NCBI RefSeq assembly: GCF_902459465.1
Contig: NC_047073.1
Location: forward strand, 9,735,036 to 9,799,035
Origin: Asterias rubens
Lineage: Eukaryota > Echinodermata > Asteroidea > Forcipulatida > Asteriidae
Direction of reading: 5' to 3'
DNA length: 64,000 bases
Shown here: one piece after another, positions 33,161 to 45,847 of the stretch
Layout of the letters: each line of letters begins with the position of its first letter
Numbering within the stretch: position 1 is the stretch's first letter
Translations under genes and position numbers: made by a program
The notes under the pieces: generated by a model
Database searches by the model: none
What the model saw: the letters and a program-made list of their open reading frames with translations, nothing else
Told to the model about the DNA's origin: nothing

Positions 33161-35627
33161 TAACTCGGGTTAAAACATCATATTGTACAACCATTTTCTG
33201 GGACAGCAGCCTGACCCTGAAATGCCCCTCTGGGACCAGTAATCCAGAATTCAGAGTTTTTAGAGTGAGTAAGCTAATGCGCTTTACATGAACAATAGTT
33301 TAGACCCAACAATGATTTAGGTGTCGAGTTAGCATACGGTGTAGGATTTTGTTAGACTGAGTTAAAGTGAGTAATGATCAGCGCGCAGGAGCATGTTTAC
33401 ATGGATAGGCGCTATATAAATTTCCATTACCTCAAGGGATTTATAGAGTTAAATGTTGAGAAAAAAAATTGGTAAACATGAGAAAACATTCTCATGCAAG
33501 AAAATTATCCACCACAAGTAGATTTGTTTTCAACATATCATTCAAGTCGAAATAAATGTGTATAAATTCCCTTTCAAAACATCGTTGTCATCTCAAAATA
33601 ATGTGATAACATTATTTGAAGTACTAAAAGGTTGATTGCATTGCATGTGTGCAATGTCTTTGTATGGAGGAAGGATTAGTTCCTGTATAATGTACACATA
33701 ACTGCATGTACATGCCTATAACTATCTTACATTTTAGGTAACTAAACGGCTTGCTGTTTATGGGGAGTGTACTAATTCGGTAATTGTTGCAATACCTTGT
33801 GTCTGATCTGGTATGGGAGCCTCTTGCATACACTATACTATGGTTTTTTTTTTCACGAAGGTACAAAAGGATGACCATGTCAACGACAACAAGAGACGTA
33901 TGGCAATGGCATGTCTCGAGCGGTGTCTTGGCCAATTGTCTCTAAGCATGGAGCAATAAACTAGATATTGCTCCATGCTCTAAGCTCTTTGACTCCCCAT
34001 GAGTTGTCTGCCGTCCACATCGAATATTATACAAAGTTACATCCGGTGCGTTTATGGTAATCATTTATAGATTTGCCACTCCCCATTTGTAACGGTTTTA
34101 AACTTTGCTGGGACATTTTTTGTTCTGCATAAGAAGCCATTTTCTTAAGTCAACCCTCATCCCAACCACATTCCCTAACATACTATCCTATTCCTAGCTC
34201 CAATGACGGATCGGTAGAGCCAATCAAACCAACCAGTGAAATGACAAATCTGTGCCGGAAAAAAGGTGATTTAATAGTCCTTCGTGTGAGTCCGGAGAAA
34301 ATAGTTGGGAAAAAAAATACACGAACAATTTTAAGCATTTTAAACGCATTGATGCGGTTTTTTTTTTCCTTCTCGGATTTACATTTTTAGAGAAAAATAT
34401 TTCACAGGAAAAATTGTTTTGGTATGAACTTCATAATCAGTAAGCTTTCAGACCAAAACTGAATGATGATGTTTTTATCCTCTGCATAATACCTCTATAA
34501 CTTGCATCTTTTGTCGCTTTCCTTTTTGAAATAACCTGGCCATTTACTTTGGGTGTCCAAGGAAAATCGTTACATTACTAACAGTCGATAAAACCAACAG
34601 CCACTTCTTTTCAGAGCCACCTCTAATTCCTCTCAGAAAAGTACAAATCATTACATTAAAAGAACTGCCGAATCCCCACGCAGGGTGCAGCCTATACTAA
34701 ATTTCACAGGTTGTTTTTCTGTGTTTCTTGAAAGTAAAAGTTTTGAATGAATAATCTCTGCTCGTAAAACACTCAAATGAAAACATTTATTTATAAAACG
34801 GGGCTATTTCTCAGTTTTTTTTTTTTTTTTTTTGGCTGAATGTGGCCGGGGTAAGTTCAGTATCCCTCTTGCCCCCCCCCCCCCCCCAAGGATTCTAGTT
34901 GCTCGATAAGGCCCTATAGCAACATGGACTAATCGATGTCTACGTATTGTCACCAGCTAAACGATTGTGGATAAATGATAATAGACGTCAAAACCCACAA
35001 TGAAAAGACCTTGGTGTTTGGACAAAGTGTTTGCTTTGACGAGTGGAGAATCAAACACAGCTCGCATATAAACGGTTTGACTGTTTCAATAAGGGTGGTC
35101 TTCCAACAAATGGCCACTGAATGGAAGCGGCCATTTTGTTTGTCACCCTGATGCAATTCAGTGTTAGGGTGCACCCGACTAAATAATGAGAAAACTGAGA
35201 GCGTCAAGCTCATTAGTTTTGTCTAGAGGCCCCAAAATATTCGATATTTTGACAGATTTTGAGAGCCCCCTAAAGGGGTTCAATGCCCAATCGTGATCTG
35301 GGGCTTGTTTAGTTCCAACCTTGATGTATTTGGATGGCATAGGCCCTGACAAATTTGTCCTATAAGCCTTTCTGAGGTATGGCGGACGTGATTGGAGTAT
35401 ACTGTTTGGTTTGGGTGTATACACACAACATTTCCCAAACCTTATTATGATGTAGCATGAGATTTGTAGAGTTTTCAAGATTGATGCTCTAGTCTAACGT
35501 TTGCAAAATTACAATGGTGTAATGTTGGGCTGTTTTGACTTTGATGGGGAATAACTCGGTGGGCCCAGTGAAAAGAGAAAATTGAACGGAATTGAACTCG
35601 TCCTAAGTCCGAAGAGTTTGGTGAAAT
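33161..35627. other. Noncoding sequence
   Basis: No gene seen. It contains a retroelement-tail-like GGCGCTATATAAATTTCC near 33409, a poly-T run at 34815-34834 and a poly-C run at 34872-34887. Confidence 0.5.
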
Positions 35628-35630
35628 CGA

Positions 35631-36016
35631 CAGCTGGACACCTTTGGTAATTGTCAAAGATAAATCTTCTCACTTCGTGTATCTCATCGATATGTACACA
35701 AAAACAAACCTGTGAAATTTTGAACTCAAACGGTCGTCGAAGTTGTGAGATAATAATGGGGGGGGGGAACACCCTTGTCACACGAAGTTGTGTGCCTTCA
35801 GACTGACGCTTGATTTCGAGACCTCAAAATCAAATTCTGAGGTGTCGAAATCAAATTCAGATGTTTTAGTGGAAAATAATTTCTTCTCGAAAACTACGTT
35901 ACTTCAGAGGCAGCCGTTTCAATGTTCAATTCTATCAACAGCTCTCCGTTTATCGTTAACGAGTAAGTTGTTATGCTAATGTTCTGTGATCACCAATAGT
36001 GTCCAGTGCCTTAACA
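35631..36016 (+). mobile_element. TTAA MITE, A/D-like, diverged
   Basis: The left end reads CTGGACACCTTTGGTAATTG and the right end AATAGTGTCCAGTGCCTTAA. The centre has GATTTCGAGACCTC followed by GAGGTGTCGAAATC. The left TTAA is lost. Confidence 0.8.
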
Positions 36017-36141
36017 CCATAATGTACTTTTGGCTGGTACTAAGCAGTTTGCAATCGCTATACTGTTTTCTCAATGTTTATTAGTACAAAGTATTGTACC
36101 ATTATGTGAGTAAAACATAAAACCAGCAAATCATGACCCTT

Positions 36142-36528
36142 TTAAAGGCAGTGGACACTATTGGTAATTACTCAAAATAATTATTAGCATAAAACCTTTC
36201 TTGGTGACGAGTAATGGGGAGAGGTTGATGGTATAAAACATTGTGAGAAACGGCTCCCTCTGAAGTGCCATAGTTTCCGAGAAAGAAGTAATTTTCCACG
36301 AATTTGATTTCGAGACCTCCGATTTAGAACTTGAGGTCTCGAAATCAACCATCTAAACGCACACAACTTCGTAGGACAAGGGTGTTTTCTTCTTTCATTA
36401 TTATCTCGCAACTTCGATGACCAATTGAGCTCAAGTTTTCACAGGTTTGTTATTTTATGCATATGTTGAGATACACCAACTGTGAAGGCTAGTCTTTGAC
36501 AATTACCAATAGTGTCCACTGCCTTTAA
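36142..36528 (-). mobile_element. TTAA MITE family A, complete
   Basis: Both TTAA flanks, both TTAAAGGCAGTGGACACTAT termini and the central palindrome GATTTCGAGACCTC/GAGGTCTCGAAATC are intact. Confidence 0.9.
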
Positions 36529-36710
36529 ATGCACGCCGAAGGAAATACATGTCTCCTTGATTAGGTATCGTAATGGACTAGCATTATGTACATCATGTTT
36601 TATCATTACGCGTTGATATACAGTGTAATAGATCACAGTTCCAATCGTGCGTGACTGTTTTGTCCTACGATCCGGGAATATTCCTAGCTGTATTAAAGCT
36701 AACTCTATGA

Positions 36711-37098
36711 TTAAAGGCATTTGACACTATTGGTAATTACTCCAAAAAAATATTGGCATAAAACCTTACTTGGTAACAACTAACAAGCAATGCTGAGCTG
36801 TTGATAGTATAAAGCATTGTGAGAAACGGCTCCCTCTGAAGTATAGCATAGTAGTTTTCGAGAAAGAAGGTAGTTTTCCACGAACTTGATTTCGAGACCT
36901 CAGATTTAGAATTTGAGGTCCCGAAATTGAGCATCTGAAAGCACACAACTTTGTGTGACAAGGGTGGTTTTTTTTTCATTATACTATCTCGCAACTTTGA
37001 CGACCAATTGGGTTCAAATTTTCACAGGTTTGTTATTTTGTGCATATGTTGAGATACCGCCAAGTGTGAGTTACCAATAGTGTCCATAGTGTCTTTAA
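36711..37098 (-). mobile_element. TTAA MITE family A, complete but diverged end
   Basis: It begins TTAAAGGCATTTGACACTAT. The right end has a small duplication in the GTGTCCATAGTGTC block before TTAA. The central palindrome is present. Confidence 0.85.
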
Positions 37099-37297
37099 AA
37101 CGGAGTTCCAAAAGTAAAACAAAAATAGCCAGATGGCATAACATAATAAACATGTTCATATAATGTTTTTGTTAATGACGAGCTGTTCTTTGTGTCCACA
37201 CAGTCCAACTGTGGCATCCTTCCACAAATGAGGGCATCAATGTTGTATCAACCGTTAGATTAGAGGGAGGGTATACCTTTGGTGATTACTCCATCAC

Positions 37298-38058
37298 TTA
37301 AAGGGAAGGTACACGTTTGGTAATTACTGAAAACAAATATACTTAAAGCCAGTGGACACTATTGGTAATTGTCAAAGACTAGCCTTCAGAGTTGGTGTAT
37401 CTCAACATATGCATAAAACAACAAACCTGTGAAAATTTGAGCTCAATCGGTCATCGAAGTTGTGAGATAATAATGAAAGGAAAAAACACCCTTTTTACAC
37501 GAAGTTCTGTGCGTTTAGATGGTTGATTTCGAGACCTCAAGTTCTAAACTTGAGGTCTCGAAATCAAATTCGTGGAAAATTACTTCTTTCTCGAAAACTA
37601 TAGCACTTCAGAGGGAGCCGTTTCTCACAATGTTTTATACCATCAACCTCTCCCCATTACTTGTCACCAAGAAAGGTTTTATGCTAATAAATATTTTGAG
37701 TAATTACCAATAGTGTCCACTGCCTTTAAAAACTGACTTGGTAACGAGCATTGGAGAGCTGTTGATAGTATAAAACATTGTGGGAAACAACTCGGTCTGA
37801 AGTAACGTAGTTTTTGAGAAAGAGGTAATTTCTTACTAAATTATAGTAAAAGACTTCTAGCTAGAAGTCTTTTATTCCTATCTGAAAGCACACACATTCG
37901 TCCAACAATTGGGTGTTTTTTCTTTCATCATTTTCTCGCAACTCCGATGACCAATTGAGCCCAAATTTCCACAGGCTTGTTATTGTATGCTTACGATGGG
38001 ATACACCAAGTGAGGAAACTGGTCTTTGACAACTACCAAACGTGAACCTTCCCTTTAA
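37298..38058 (-). mobile_element. TTAA MITE family B interrupted by a family A element
   Basis: The left part (37298-37346) and right part (37726-38058) together match the copy at 9171-9547. Its centre, AAAAGACTTCT/AGAAGTCTTTT, is near 37855. Confidence 0.9.
37343..37729 (+). mobile_element. TTAA MITE family A nested in family B
   Basis: A complete family A copy with TTAA on both sides. The uninterrupted family B copy has a single TTAA at this place, so the insertion duplicated TTAA. Confidence 0.92.
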
Positions 38059-38115
38059 AGGCAGTGGACACTATTGGTAATTGTCAAAGACTATCCTTCA
38101 CAGTTTGTGTAGGAG
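38055..38115 (+). mobile_element. TTAA MITE family A, left-end fragment
   Basis: It starts at the TTAA closing the family B element and keeps about 55 bp of family A sequence before similarity stops. Confidence 0.75.
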
Positions 38116-38735
38116 ACATACGCCTTTTGGCGATAGTTATTTTTTTTTTTACTTTTATGCTCTCCTGGGCACCCCACTGTTGTTTTACTTTGTTTTCTTA
38201 AATATGAGCCTAAATTTCCGCATGCATATATTGCGCTGGTCTTTGACAATATTAATATCAAAAGTAAACCCTCACCCTGTCTTTAAGATTATTTTGTCTC
38301 TGGCGTTTCAAAATGCGCGTGCAAGTCAGTGTATGCATTCGACAAACTAGCAACGGGATGTTTGGAATTTAAAGGCGTGCATAAATAATTATAAATTAAT
38401 GTTTGAACGTTTCCTTGTTTCGTTTTCACTTTTGGTAAACCGTCATCTGTTGGCGGGGGGGGGGGTCATAAATAGCAACAGGCTTTGAGGCAAAGCACAC
38501 TGTAAATCTAAATTCCTAACTTATTTACGGGTTTTCTTTTAGTTTTGATGCTGATTCGATCCTCTGCTAAAAATATATATATAATGTTGTGATCGCCTGC
38601 CAATAGCCATCATATCATGCGAGGCCACGTTCTATGCCCTTTGCTTGTACAGTATGTTCTGTGTTGAAACACAAGTCAGTTTTGATGCTCTAAACTCCGC
38701 AGGCCTTCATTGCGACAATAACATAGTACCAAGTC
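38116..38735. other. Noncoding spacer
   Basis: No gene seen; contains a G-run near 38453-38465. Confidence 0.5.
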
Positions 38736-38736
38736 T

Positions 38737-39100
38737 TTAAAGGCACTTGACACGTTTGGTAATTTTACTCAAATTTATTGTTAGCATTTAAAATTACTTG
38801 GTAACGAGCAATGGAGAGCTGTTGCGACAATTAACACTGCGAGAAACGGCTTTCATTTCATTTTGTCTGAAGTAACGTAGTTTTTGAGAAACATTTCGAA
38901 AGAGGTATTTTTTCACTCAAAATATGAACAAGACTTCACTCTGAAGCCTTTTATTAGGTGTCTGAAAGCACACAAATTTGTGCAATAAGGGTAATTTTTT
39001 TTATTATTCTCTTGCAACTTCGATGACCAGTATTGAGACAAATTTTTCACATATGTGTTATTTTATGCAAACTACCCATTACCAATCGTGTCAAGTGCCA
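38737..39100 (-). mobile_element. TTAA MITE family D
   Basis: The left end is TTAAAGGCACTTGACACGTT and the right end CGTGTCAAGTGCCA. Both ends carry the matching TTGACACG/CGTGTCAA variant. The centre has AGACTTCACTCTGAAGCC. Confidence 0.85.
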
Positions 39101-40139
39101 TGGTGTATCAATACTTGTTTTTAGTATAAAAAAAGCGTATGGAATAGAGGTATGCCTATTATACAGAATTAGACCTAAACAAATTTTAAGCTATCAGTTA
39201 ATAAATTGAGTAAATACCATTAGTGTCCAATGCCTTTAAGACTTGCATTCTGTATTGATTATAAAACAACCATGCACTGAATAGTGTGTGCAATGCCTTT
39301 AATGTACACCGTCACTGGAAACATGGCATAATGCAATCATGGCGCTCGAGCCCCCCGGTGCAATCTGACGTGTTATTGAATGTACCTTAGTTTTCCCCTG
39401 GGGACGAGTACCTGCAACATTATCGAAATACAAGTCTGGTACCCTGTCTCACCATACCTTCTTCACACAAGGATATAAATTCATCACCATTTGTTTCATC
39501 AATCACAGGCTCTTACTCGCTTTGCATGCCAAACATTACTTGAATTCTGGTATTGGTCTCCCTGGAATCTACTGCATAAATATACACGCCGAGTTTGTTT
39601 TCCCCGCTGCAAACATTAAAGACGTACATAGTATGCGGCAAGCCTGAACTTAGTGCCAAATCATCTCATCAAAAGACAATTAAACTGGTCATTATCTTAA
39701 ATGGGATTCACAAGTCTGTATATAGCCGTTAGGAGAAATAATGCATGGGTTTTGTAATCAATAATTAAGCGCTGTTTAGACTAGGTGAAATGTACGGGAG
39801 GCCAAACAAATTAAAAGCCAACGAACATAATAAGCATTTTTGAGATATGGCGGGCAGAATGCAACACATTGGGTTTGGATAAATTTGTCTGTATATGGGA
39901 CCTACTACACCCAAACCAAACAGTGCGTCAAAAGGGATAAAATACATATTTTTTGATCAGATGATCGGTTATGTTATAGAACTAACCGCTCCAGACTTTC
40001 GGCAATATCTGAAAAACTCTGCCCCATTTTGAAACGACTGAAGTTTTCACAAAGAAGATAGTTTTATGGTTTATTATCTACAATTATAGGATTGGAACGA
40101 ACAGTTGATTTCAATTACTAATAGCAACCTACAATCCCG
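39101..40139. other. Noncoding spacer
   Basis: No gene seen. The segment at 39840-39925 resembles, in inverted form, part of 35350-35420 (ATATGGCGG and GGTTTGGGTGTA blocks), so an unnamed repeat may be present. A family K-like fragment may cover 39960-40130. Confidence 0.4.
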
Positions 40140-40480
40140 TTAAAGGCACTGGACAGTATGACGAGCAATGGAGAGCTGTTGGGTAGTGTTAAACATTGTG
40201 AGAAACAGCTCCCTCTGAAATAATGCATTTTTTTTAAGCGGAGGTAATTTCTCACTCAAAATGATAAAACAAAACTTCAGCTGAAGCCTTCTAATAATTA
40301 TGCATATGAAACCACACACATTGTGCAACTAGGGTGTTTTTTCGTTCATTATTCCCTTGCAACTTCGATGACCAATTGAGCCCAAATTTTCACAGATTGT
40401 TTGTTTCATGCATTATGTTGGGATGCATCAATTGAGAATACTGGTCTTTGACAATCATCAACGGTGTCCAGTACCTTTAA
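40140..40480 (-). mobile_element. TTAA MITE family D
   Basis: It begins TTAAAGGCACTGGACAGTAT and ends GGTGTCCAGTACCTTTAA, with AACTTCAGCTGAAGCC at the centre. It shares its right TTAA with the next element. Confidence 0.85.
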
Positions 40481-40844
40481 AGCCATTATACACTTTCGGT
40501 ACAGAAAAAAAAGAGTTCACAGATTTACAAATAATTTCCAGGGTTTACAGAAGGTAATGGTAAAAGACTTCTCTTGAAATATTGTTCCATAAAATGCTTT
40601 ACTTTTTGAGAAAACATTAAAACAATATCAACTATCGATAGCGAGAATTACGGATTTATTTTAAGAAGCATGTCATGACGCGGCGAAACGCGCGGAATCA
40701 AGAGTGGGTTTTCCTGTTATTTTCTCCCGACCGATGACCGATTGAGCCTAAATTTTCACAGGTTTGTTATTTTATATATAAGTTGTGACACACGAAGTGT
40801 GGGCCTTGAACAATACTGTTTACCGAAAGTGTCCAATGGCTATA
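40477..40844 (-). mobile_element. TTAA MITE family C
   Basis: Starts TTAAAGCCATTATACACTTT, ends CCGAAAGTGTCCAATGGC, with the CTATCGATAGCGAG centre. Confidence 0.85.
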
Positions 40845-40846
40845 AA

Positions 40847-41034
40847 ATGAAAAAAAAAAATTCAGCTGAAGCCTTTTATTATGTATCTGAAAGCACACAC
40901 ATTGTGTAACAAAGGTGTTTTTTCTTTCATTGTTCTCTTGCAACTTGGATGACCAATTGAGCCCAAATATTCACAGATTTTTTATTTTATACATGGGATA
41001 TATCTCCAATTCCAAAGGTGTCCAGTACCTTTAA
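40847..41034 (-). mobile_element. TTAA MITE family D, right half only
   Basis: It starts in the middle at TTCAGCTGAAGCC and runs to GGTGTCCAGTACCTTTAA. Confidence 0.8.
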
Positions 41035-42755
41035 GAACTCTTGATGGGTTGTTTCCGTATGATGTCTCATAACGTTTATTCTAGATCATGTCTCTTGACA
41101 AAGTTCAGCATGTGATAAAGTTTCTTCAACATTTGCTGTGAAAAGCTTCGGGATGTCACGTAGGTTACAAGAAAATGACGTGACCTCCCAAAAGTTTCCG
41201 GTGACTCAAGTTGACTGTTTCTGGGTACATTTCCTTTCGTTATCATGGCAGCAATCTCTACATCTGTTAAAGGTGTGCCAACGGGAGTTGCGACTAAAAA
41301 TAGAAACATTTGTATATTGTGACTTTACACCTTTCGCCTTCATAACGTCACAAGTACGTCATGCTTACGTCAGCGGTTTTCGATAATATCGTGGGGCTGT
41401 TTGTATGTTTTCTATGCTTTTTTGAAAGAGTGGCTTACCATGTGCGGACTCTGGCTCCGGCATTTACTTAGATCCCGTCCGCCATTTTGAAAGTATGTAC
41501 CGAAAATGGCGCCTGGTTTCGGCCTGTGGCCGATTTCATAAAAAAGTTAGTGGGTTAGCACAACACAATAATGCTAGCTAGAATATGGTTACCAGCCAAA
41601 ATACCACCACATGCATAATATTACTTGGGTGGGATTCGAACCGAGTTTGCCCTGTAGCTAGAGGCAGGTCGTATACTTTATAGTGACGTTATCTGGACTC
41701 CGAAACTGCAATGTTGCCCAGGCGTACACCTCTCTAATAATACGCGCTTCCAAAAGATGGTAATAAGGGCATGGTATTTTTGACGTGCACTCGTTGTTTC
41801 CCTTTAAAACTCGACCATGCGAGAGGGACGGTATCCTCCAAAAGCAGCAATTTCGTGGAAACCGAGTTGTGTGACTGGGGATGAGGCCGCAAACCCTTAA
41901 TCCGCGCCGTGTCTCCCGGGTGCATGACCTCGTTCCCATGGATTTTGCCTTAAGGGGTTTAAACGCTGAATTTCACGACCAGGTAGGCGCGAAATCGAAA
42001 GGCATGATGACATCGCTGAAACTGAAAGGGGCTTACTGAAGGCCTAATTTTTTTACCCTGGTGTTTTCTTGGACATGTCCTGGTGAGGTGATTGGCTTAA
42101 GGTCATCTTAGAAGCAGGTCAACTGAAAACCTGTACAGTGCTCCAAAGAACTGATGAAGCTATTCGTCCCATCTCATGTTTTCATAATGTCTACTTTATG
42201 CTGTCAGATAATTAAAAACTTAGGGACAGTTTGTTAAAGAGGTCTACTACAGGAGCAGGTTTTTTGAAAAGCAGAACAGCAAAGCGTCGCCTTGATGAAT
42301 GAATAGGCGGTTGGTGGGCCTACAGGCTTACGTTTTACCATGGAGCTATATCCCCGCACAACAATCAGTTTGGGTTTTTATTTCCATCATAAACGAATCC
42401 GAGAAATTCGGTTTTGTTGTTTCAAGATATTTCAAGTCGTCAGGTTTATACCGTAGCATACAGAGCAAAGGGGACCTTGCTCTATATAGACCTACTCATT
42501 CAATACAAAGATGAACAAATGTCATTTTTGCTAATACAAAAAACAAAAATCGAAATTTACAAAACCGAAAGTGCACAGCTTTAATCGATAGATATTAATT
42601 CTCCCTGCGAAATCAATTTATTGACACAAGCAGTCCTTTTCGGTCGTAGTTTAAAAGATGTACAGTGACAGACACGTCAGTCGATTAACTTCTATTCTGC
42701 GCGACAAGTGCAGCATGCGAGCTCCATTAGTCCCCAAACCAGCGGGAAGCGCGCT
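41035..42755. other. Noncoding spacer with an old SINE or H-type fragment
   Basis: About 41528-41700 combines an H-type block (ATGGTTACCAGCCAAAATAC) with a minus-strand B-box-like GGTTCGAATCCCACC. No exon was recognised. Confidence 0.45.
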
Positions 42756-42760
42756 TAGGC

Positions 42761-42788
42761 TATAAATAGAACAAGTATTGGCGGGAAA
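42761..42788 (+). promoter_or_regulatory. TATA-like box next to an E2F-like site
   Basis: TATAAATAG at 42761 is followed 16 bp later by ATTGGCGGGAAA at 42777-42788. The combination resembles a cell-cycle promoter, but no transcript or exon can be tied to it. Confidence 0.25.
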
Positions 42789-43024
42789 CAGGGCCATAAG
42801 AACGAAGTGTAGTTTTCCCTCACGGCGTTCTATTATAGGAATGGCCTCCTATGATATGGTGCACGCCATCAGGGTACCACGTTAATACTTTAAAGCAGTA
42901 TTAACGTTACTATTCCGATCAAGCTGAACCAGCAATCGATTGATGTAAAAACCGAATTACCGACGGCCGTTTTCGGTTTGGATGGAATTATAGGTATAAC
43001 TAAAAAGCGTGGTAGTGGACGGTT

Positions 43025-43505
43025 TTAAAGGCACTGGGGTGGATTTCACAAAGGTAGTCCTAACTTAGGACTAGTCCTTATGTATAGGCAATGCTAAGAG
43101 ATAGGACCAGTCCTAAGTTAGGACCAGTAACTCATCCTAACTTAGGACTGGTCCTATCTCTTAGCATTACCTTAACTAGTCCTAAGTTAGGACTACCTTT
43201 GTGAAATCCACCCTGGACACCTTTGGTCGTTGTCAACGACAGGGACGTTCTCACTTGATGTATCCCAACATAATATTGTATAGAATAACAAATCTGTTCA
43301 AATTTGGACTCAATCAAATTGGTCATCGAAGTTGCAAGAGAATAATGAAGAAACCCTTGTTGCACAATTTTGTGTGCTTTCAGATGCCTAAAAAGGCTCC
43401 AGTCCTAAAGTCCTTTATAATATTTGAGTGGGAAATTACCTCTTTCTCAAAAACTACGTTACTTCATATATAGGGAGTTGTTTCTCACAAATGTTTTGTA
43501 TGCCA
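43025..43505 (+). mobile_element. TTAA MITE family D interrupted by a foldback
   Basis: The left end GGCACTGG continues as GGACACCTTTGGTCGTTG after the inserted foldback at 43037-43213. The later part carries the CATCGAAGTTGCAAGAG and TTTCTCACAAATGTTTT blocks. The right end is missing. Confidence 0.75.
43037..43213. mobile_element. Foldback element nested in a family D MITE
   Basis: A 177-bp, almost perfect inverted repeat with ends GGGTGGATTTCACAAAG and complement. Its arms are rich in TCCTAACTTAGGAC. TG is present on both sides where the host element has a single TG, suggesting a 2-bp target duplication. Confidence 0.85.
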
Positions 43506-43907
43506 AATAAATAACAATAATCGTTCTGCGTTCATGATTATCTATTTGCACATTGATCCTCTTTCAGAACAACACAAAGTCCAAGCGATAAATGACATAG
43601 AGTAATAATATATCTTAATCTATCCCCACTGATTAAAACATTGAATAATTTGCTCAATTTTGTTTGCGTTCAAAAGTAATTACAAACTTTTATCGAAACA
43701 ACAAAAGTTTATTGCGATCATGCGCATTGTTGCTGAGAAGTTCAAAGGTGAAAGTCAAATCATTCGGCGCGTGTGTTTTTAAAAGGAAATCAAGTGTCTT
43801 GCCTTGTATATACAGAAATACTTTAAACTTAAATTGCTTCTCTTCTCCTGATGTATAAATGCGTTGGCATGCAAGGATTTGTGTAGTAATGTGACTGAAC
43901 GGAACAA

Positions 43908-44288
43908 GTAAGGCAGTGGACACTATTGGCAGTTACTCAAAATAATTATTAGCATAAAACCTTACTAGGTAACGAGTAATGGAGAGCTGTTGATAGTATA
44001 ATACACTGTGAGAAACGGCTCCCTCTGAAGTGACGTAGTTTTCGAATAAAGGGTTATTGAATTTGATTTCGAGACCTCAGATTTAGAATCTGAGGTCTCG
44101 AAACCAACCATCTCAAAGCACACAACTTCGTGTGACAAGGGTGTTTTTTCTTTCATTATTATTTCGCAACTTCGACGACCAATTGAGCTCAAATTTCCAC
44201 AGGTTTGTTATTTTATACATATCTTGGGATACACTATAAGTGAGAAGACTGGTCTTTGACAATTACCAATTGTGTCCAGTATCTTTAA
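43908..44288 (-). mobile_element. TTAA MITE family A
   Basis: Starts AAGGCAGTGGACACTATTGG and ends GTGTCCAGTATCTTTAA. The central palindrome is TTTCGAGACCTCA/TGAGGTCTCGAAA. Confidence 0.85.
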
Positions 44289-44739
44289 AAGTCATACACG
44301 CTTTGTTTAGAGACATACTGCTTTGTTTAATAATTCATTTGCTAAGCAAAAAGTGAGTGGGGCACCAGTCGCAACAGTGTAAACGTTATGCCCTGATGAC
44401 TGGTAACCTGACTCTTCTTAGCAAGTTCATGTGCTTGCAGGCCTTATAATGCGTGTTTTTCAAAATGTTGACTTTTACCAATGATAATAATAAATCATCA
44501 TTGATTTGTAAAAACAAATTCTCTAAAAAAATTGCTCTCCAAGTCTTTTCCTGCCTGGATAACGAGGGTTATTCAAAAATAATAAATATAATACGACAAG
44601 GCACACGGGCCACCGTTTTTAACACCGTGTAACGGTGTGTTCAGCCGGGTCTGACGCGCTGTCCCTTCGGCGACGTTTCACGCTTCGATTCCCCTAACGA
44701 GCGGTCATTTTAGATTATGATGATGAGGTGTAATAATTC

Positions 44740-45109
44740 TTAAAGGCACTGGACACTATCGGTATAACTCCTCAAAATAATGTTAAGCATAAAAACTTAC
44801 TTGGTAACGAGCAATGGAGAGCTGTTGGTAGTATAAAACATTGTGAGAAACGTCTCCCTCTGAGGTAACGTAGTTTTTGAGAAAGATCTCACTCAAGACT
44901 TTAGCTGAAGCCTTTATTACGCATCTGAAAGCACACATAGTACTGCAACAAGGGTGTTTTTCTTTCATCATCCTCTGCAAATTCAATTCCAATATTATTG
45001 AGCCCAAATTTTCACAGATTTGTTATTTTATGCATATGTTGGAATGTACCAAGTGAGAATACTGCTATTTGAATGACAAGTTATTACCAAAGGTGTCCAG
45101 TGTCTTTAA
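44740..45109 (-). mobile_element. TTAA MITE family D
   Basis: Starts TTAAAGGCACTGGACACTAT, ends GGTGTCCAGTGTCTTTAA; the centre is shortened. Confidence 0.85.
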
Positions 45110-45231
45110 GAAGATACGTCGCTCCATCGATGCACCAGAATGACTTGAGTTGTCAAGCGAGGGTAAATTAACACCAAGTACATTAACTGTTTATGTTTGA
45201 GTAGATAATTATATGGAATGATTCTGATGAA

Positions 45232-45615
45232 TTAAAGCTATTATACACTTTCGGAACAGAAAAAATATATAAAAGTTCACAGAATTACAAGTAACTTACA
45301 GGGTTTACAGAAGGTAATGGTGAAAGACTTCTCTTGAAATATTATTCCATGAAATGCTTTACTTTTTGAGAAAACATAAAAACAATTATCAATTCTCGAT
45401 ATCGAGAATTATGGATTTATTTTAAACACATGTCATGACACGGCGAAACGTGCGGAAACAAGGGTGAGTTTTCCCGTTATTTTCTCCCGACTCCGATGTA
45501 ATGACCGATTGAGCCTAAATTTTCACAGGTTTGTTATTTTATATATAGGTTGTGATACACGAAGTGTGGGCCTTTGGACAATATACTGTTTACCGAAAGT
45601 GTCTAATGGCTTTAA
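45232..45615 (-). mobile_element. TTAA MITE family C
   Basis: Complete, with TTAA at both ends, an ATTCTCGATATCGAGAAT centre, and a right end CCGAAAGTGTCTAATGGC. Confidence 0.85.
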
Positions 45616-45689
45616 AGAATAACTTAACGTGTACTTCAAAAAGTAATAATTTAATATCAGTAGGATTTGCAACTTTGCATGGTGGAAAT

Positions 45690-45847
45690 ACGATATGGAA
45701 AGGTTTGCGGTAACACCATGTAATGACTATCTCTAATGAGTTGGGGTGGTTCTGAAAAGAACCGTTGGTTTCAACTAAACGGTTCTTTTCAGAACCACCT
45801 CATTAGAGATAGTCATTATATGGTGTTACCGCAAACCTTTCCATATA
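45690..45847. repeat. G-type foldback
   Basis: The arms run from ATATGGAAAGGTTTGCGG to its complement, meeting at a loop around TTGGTTTCAACTAA. Partial copies lie at 11300-11462 and within 57345-57400. Confidence 0.85.
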
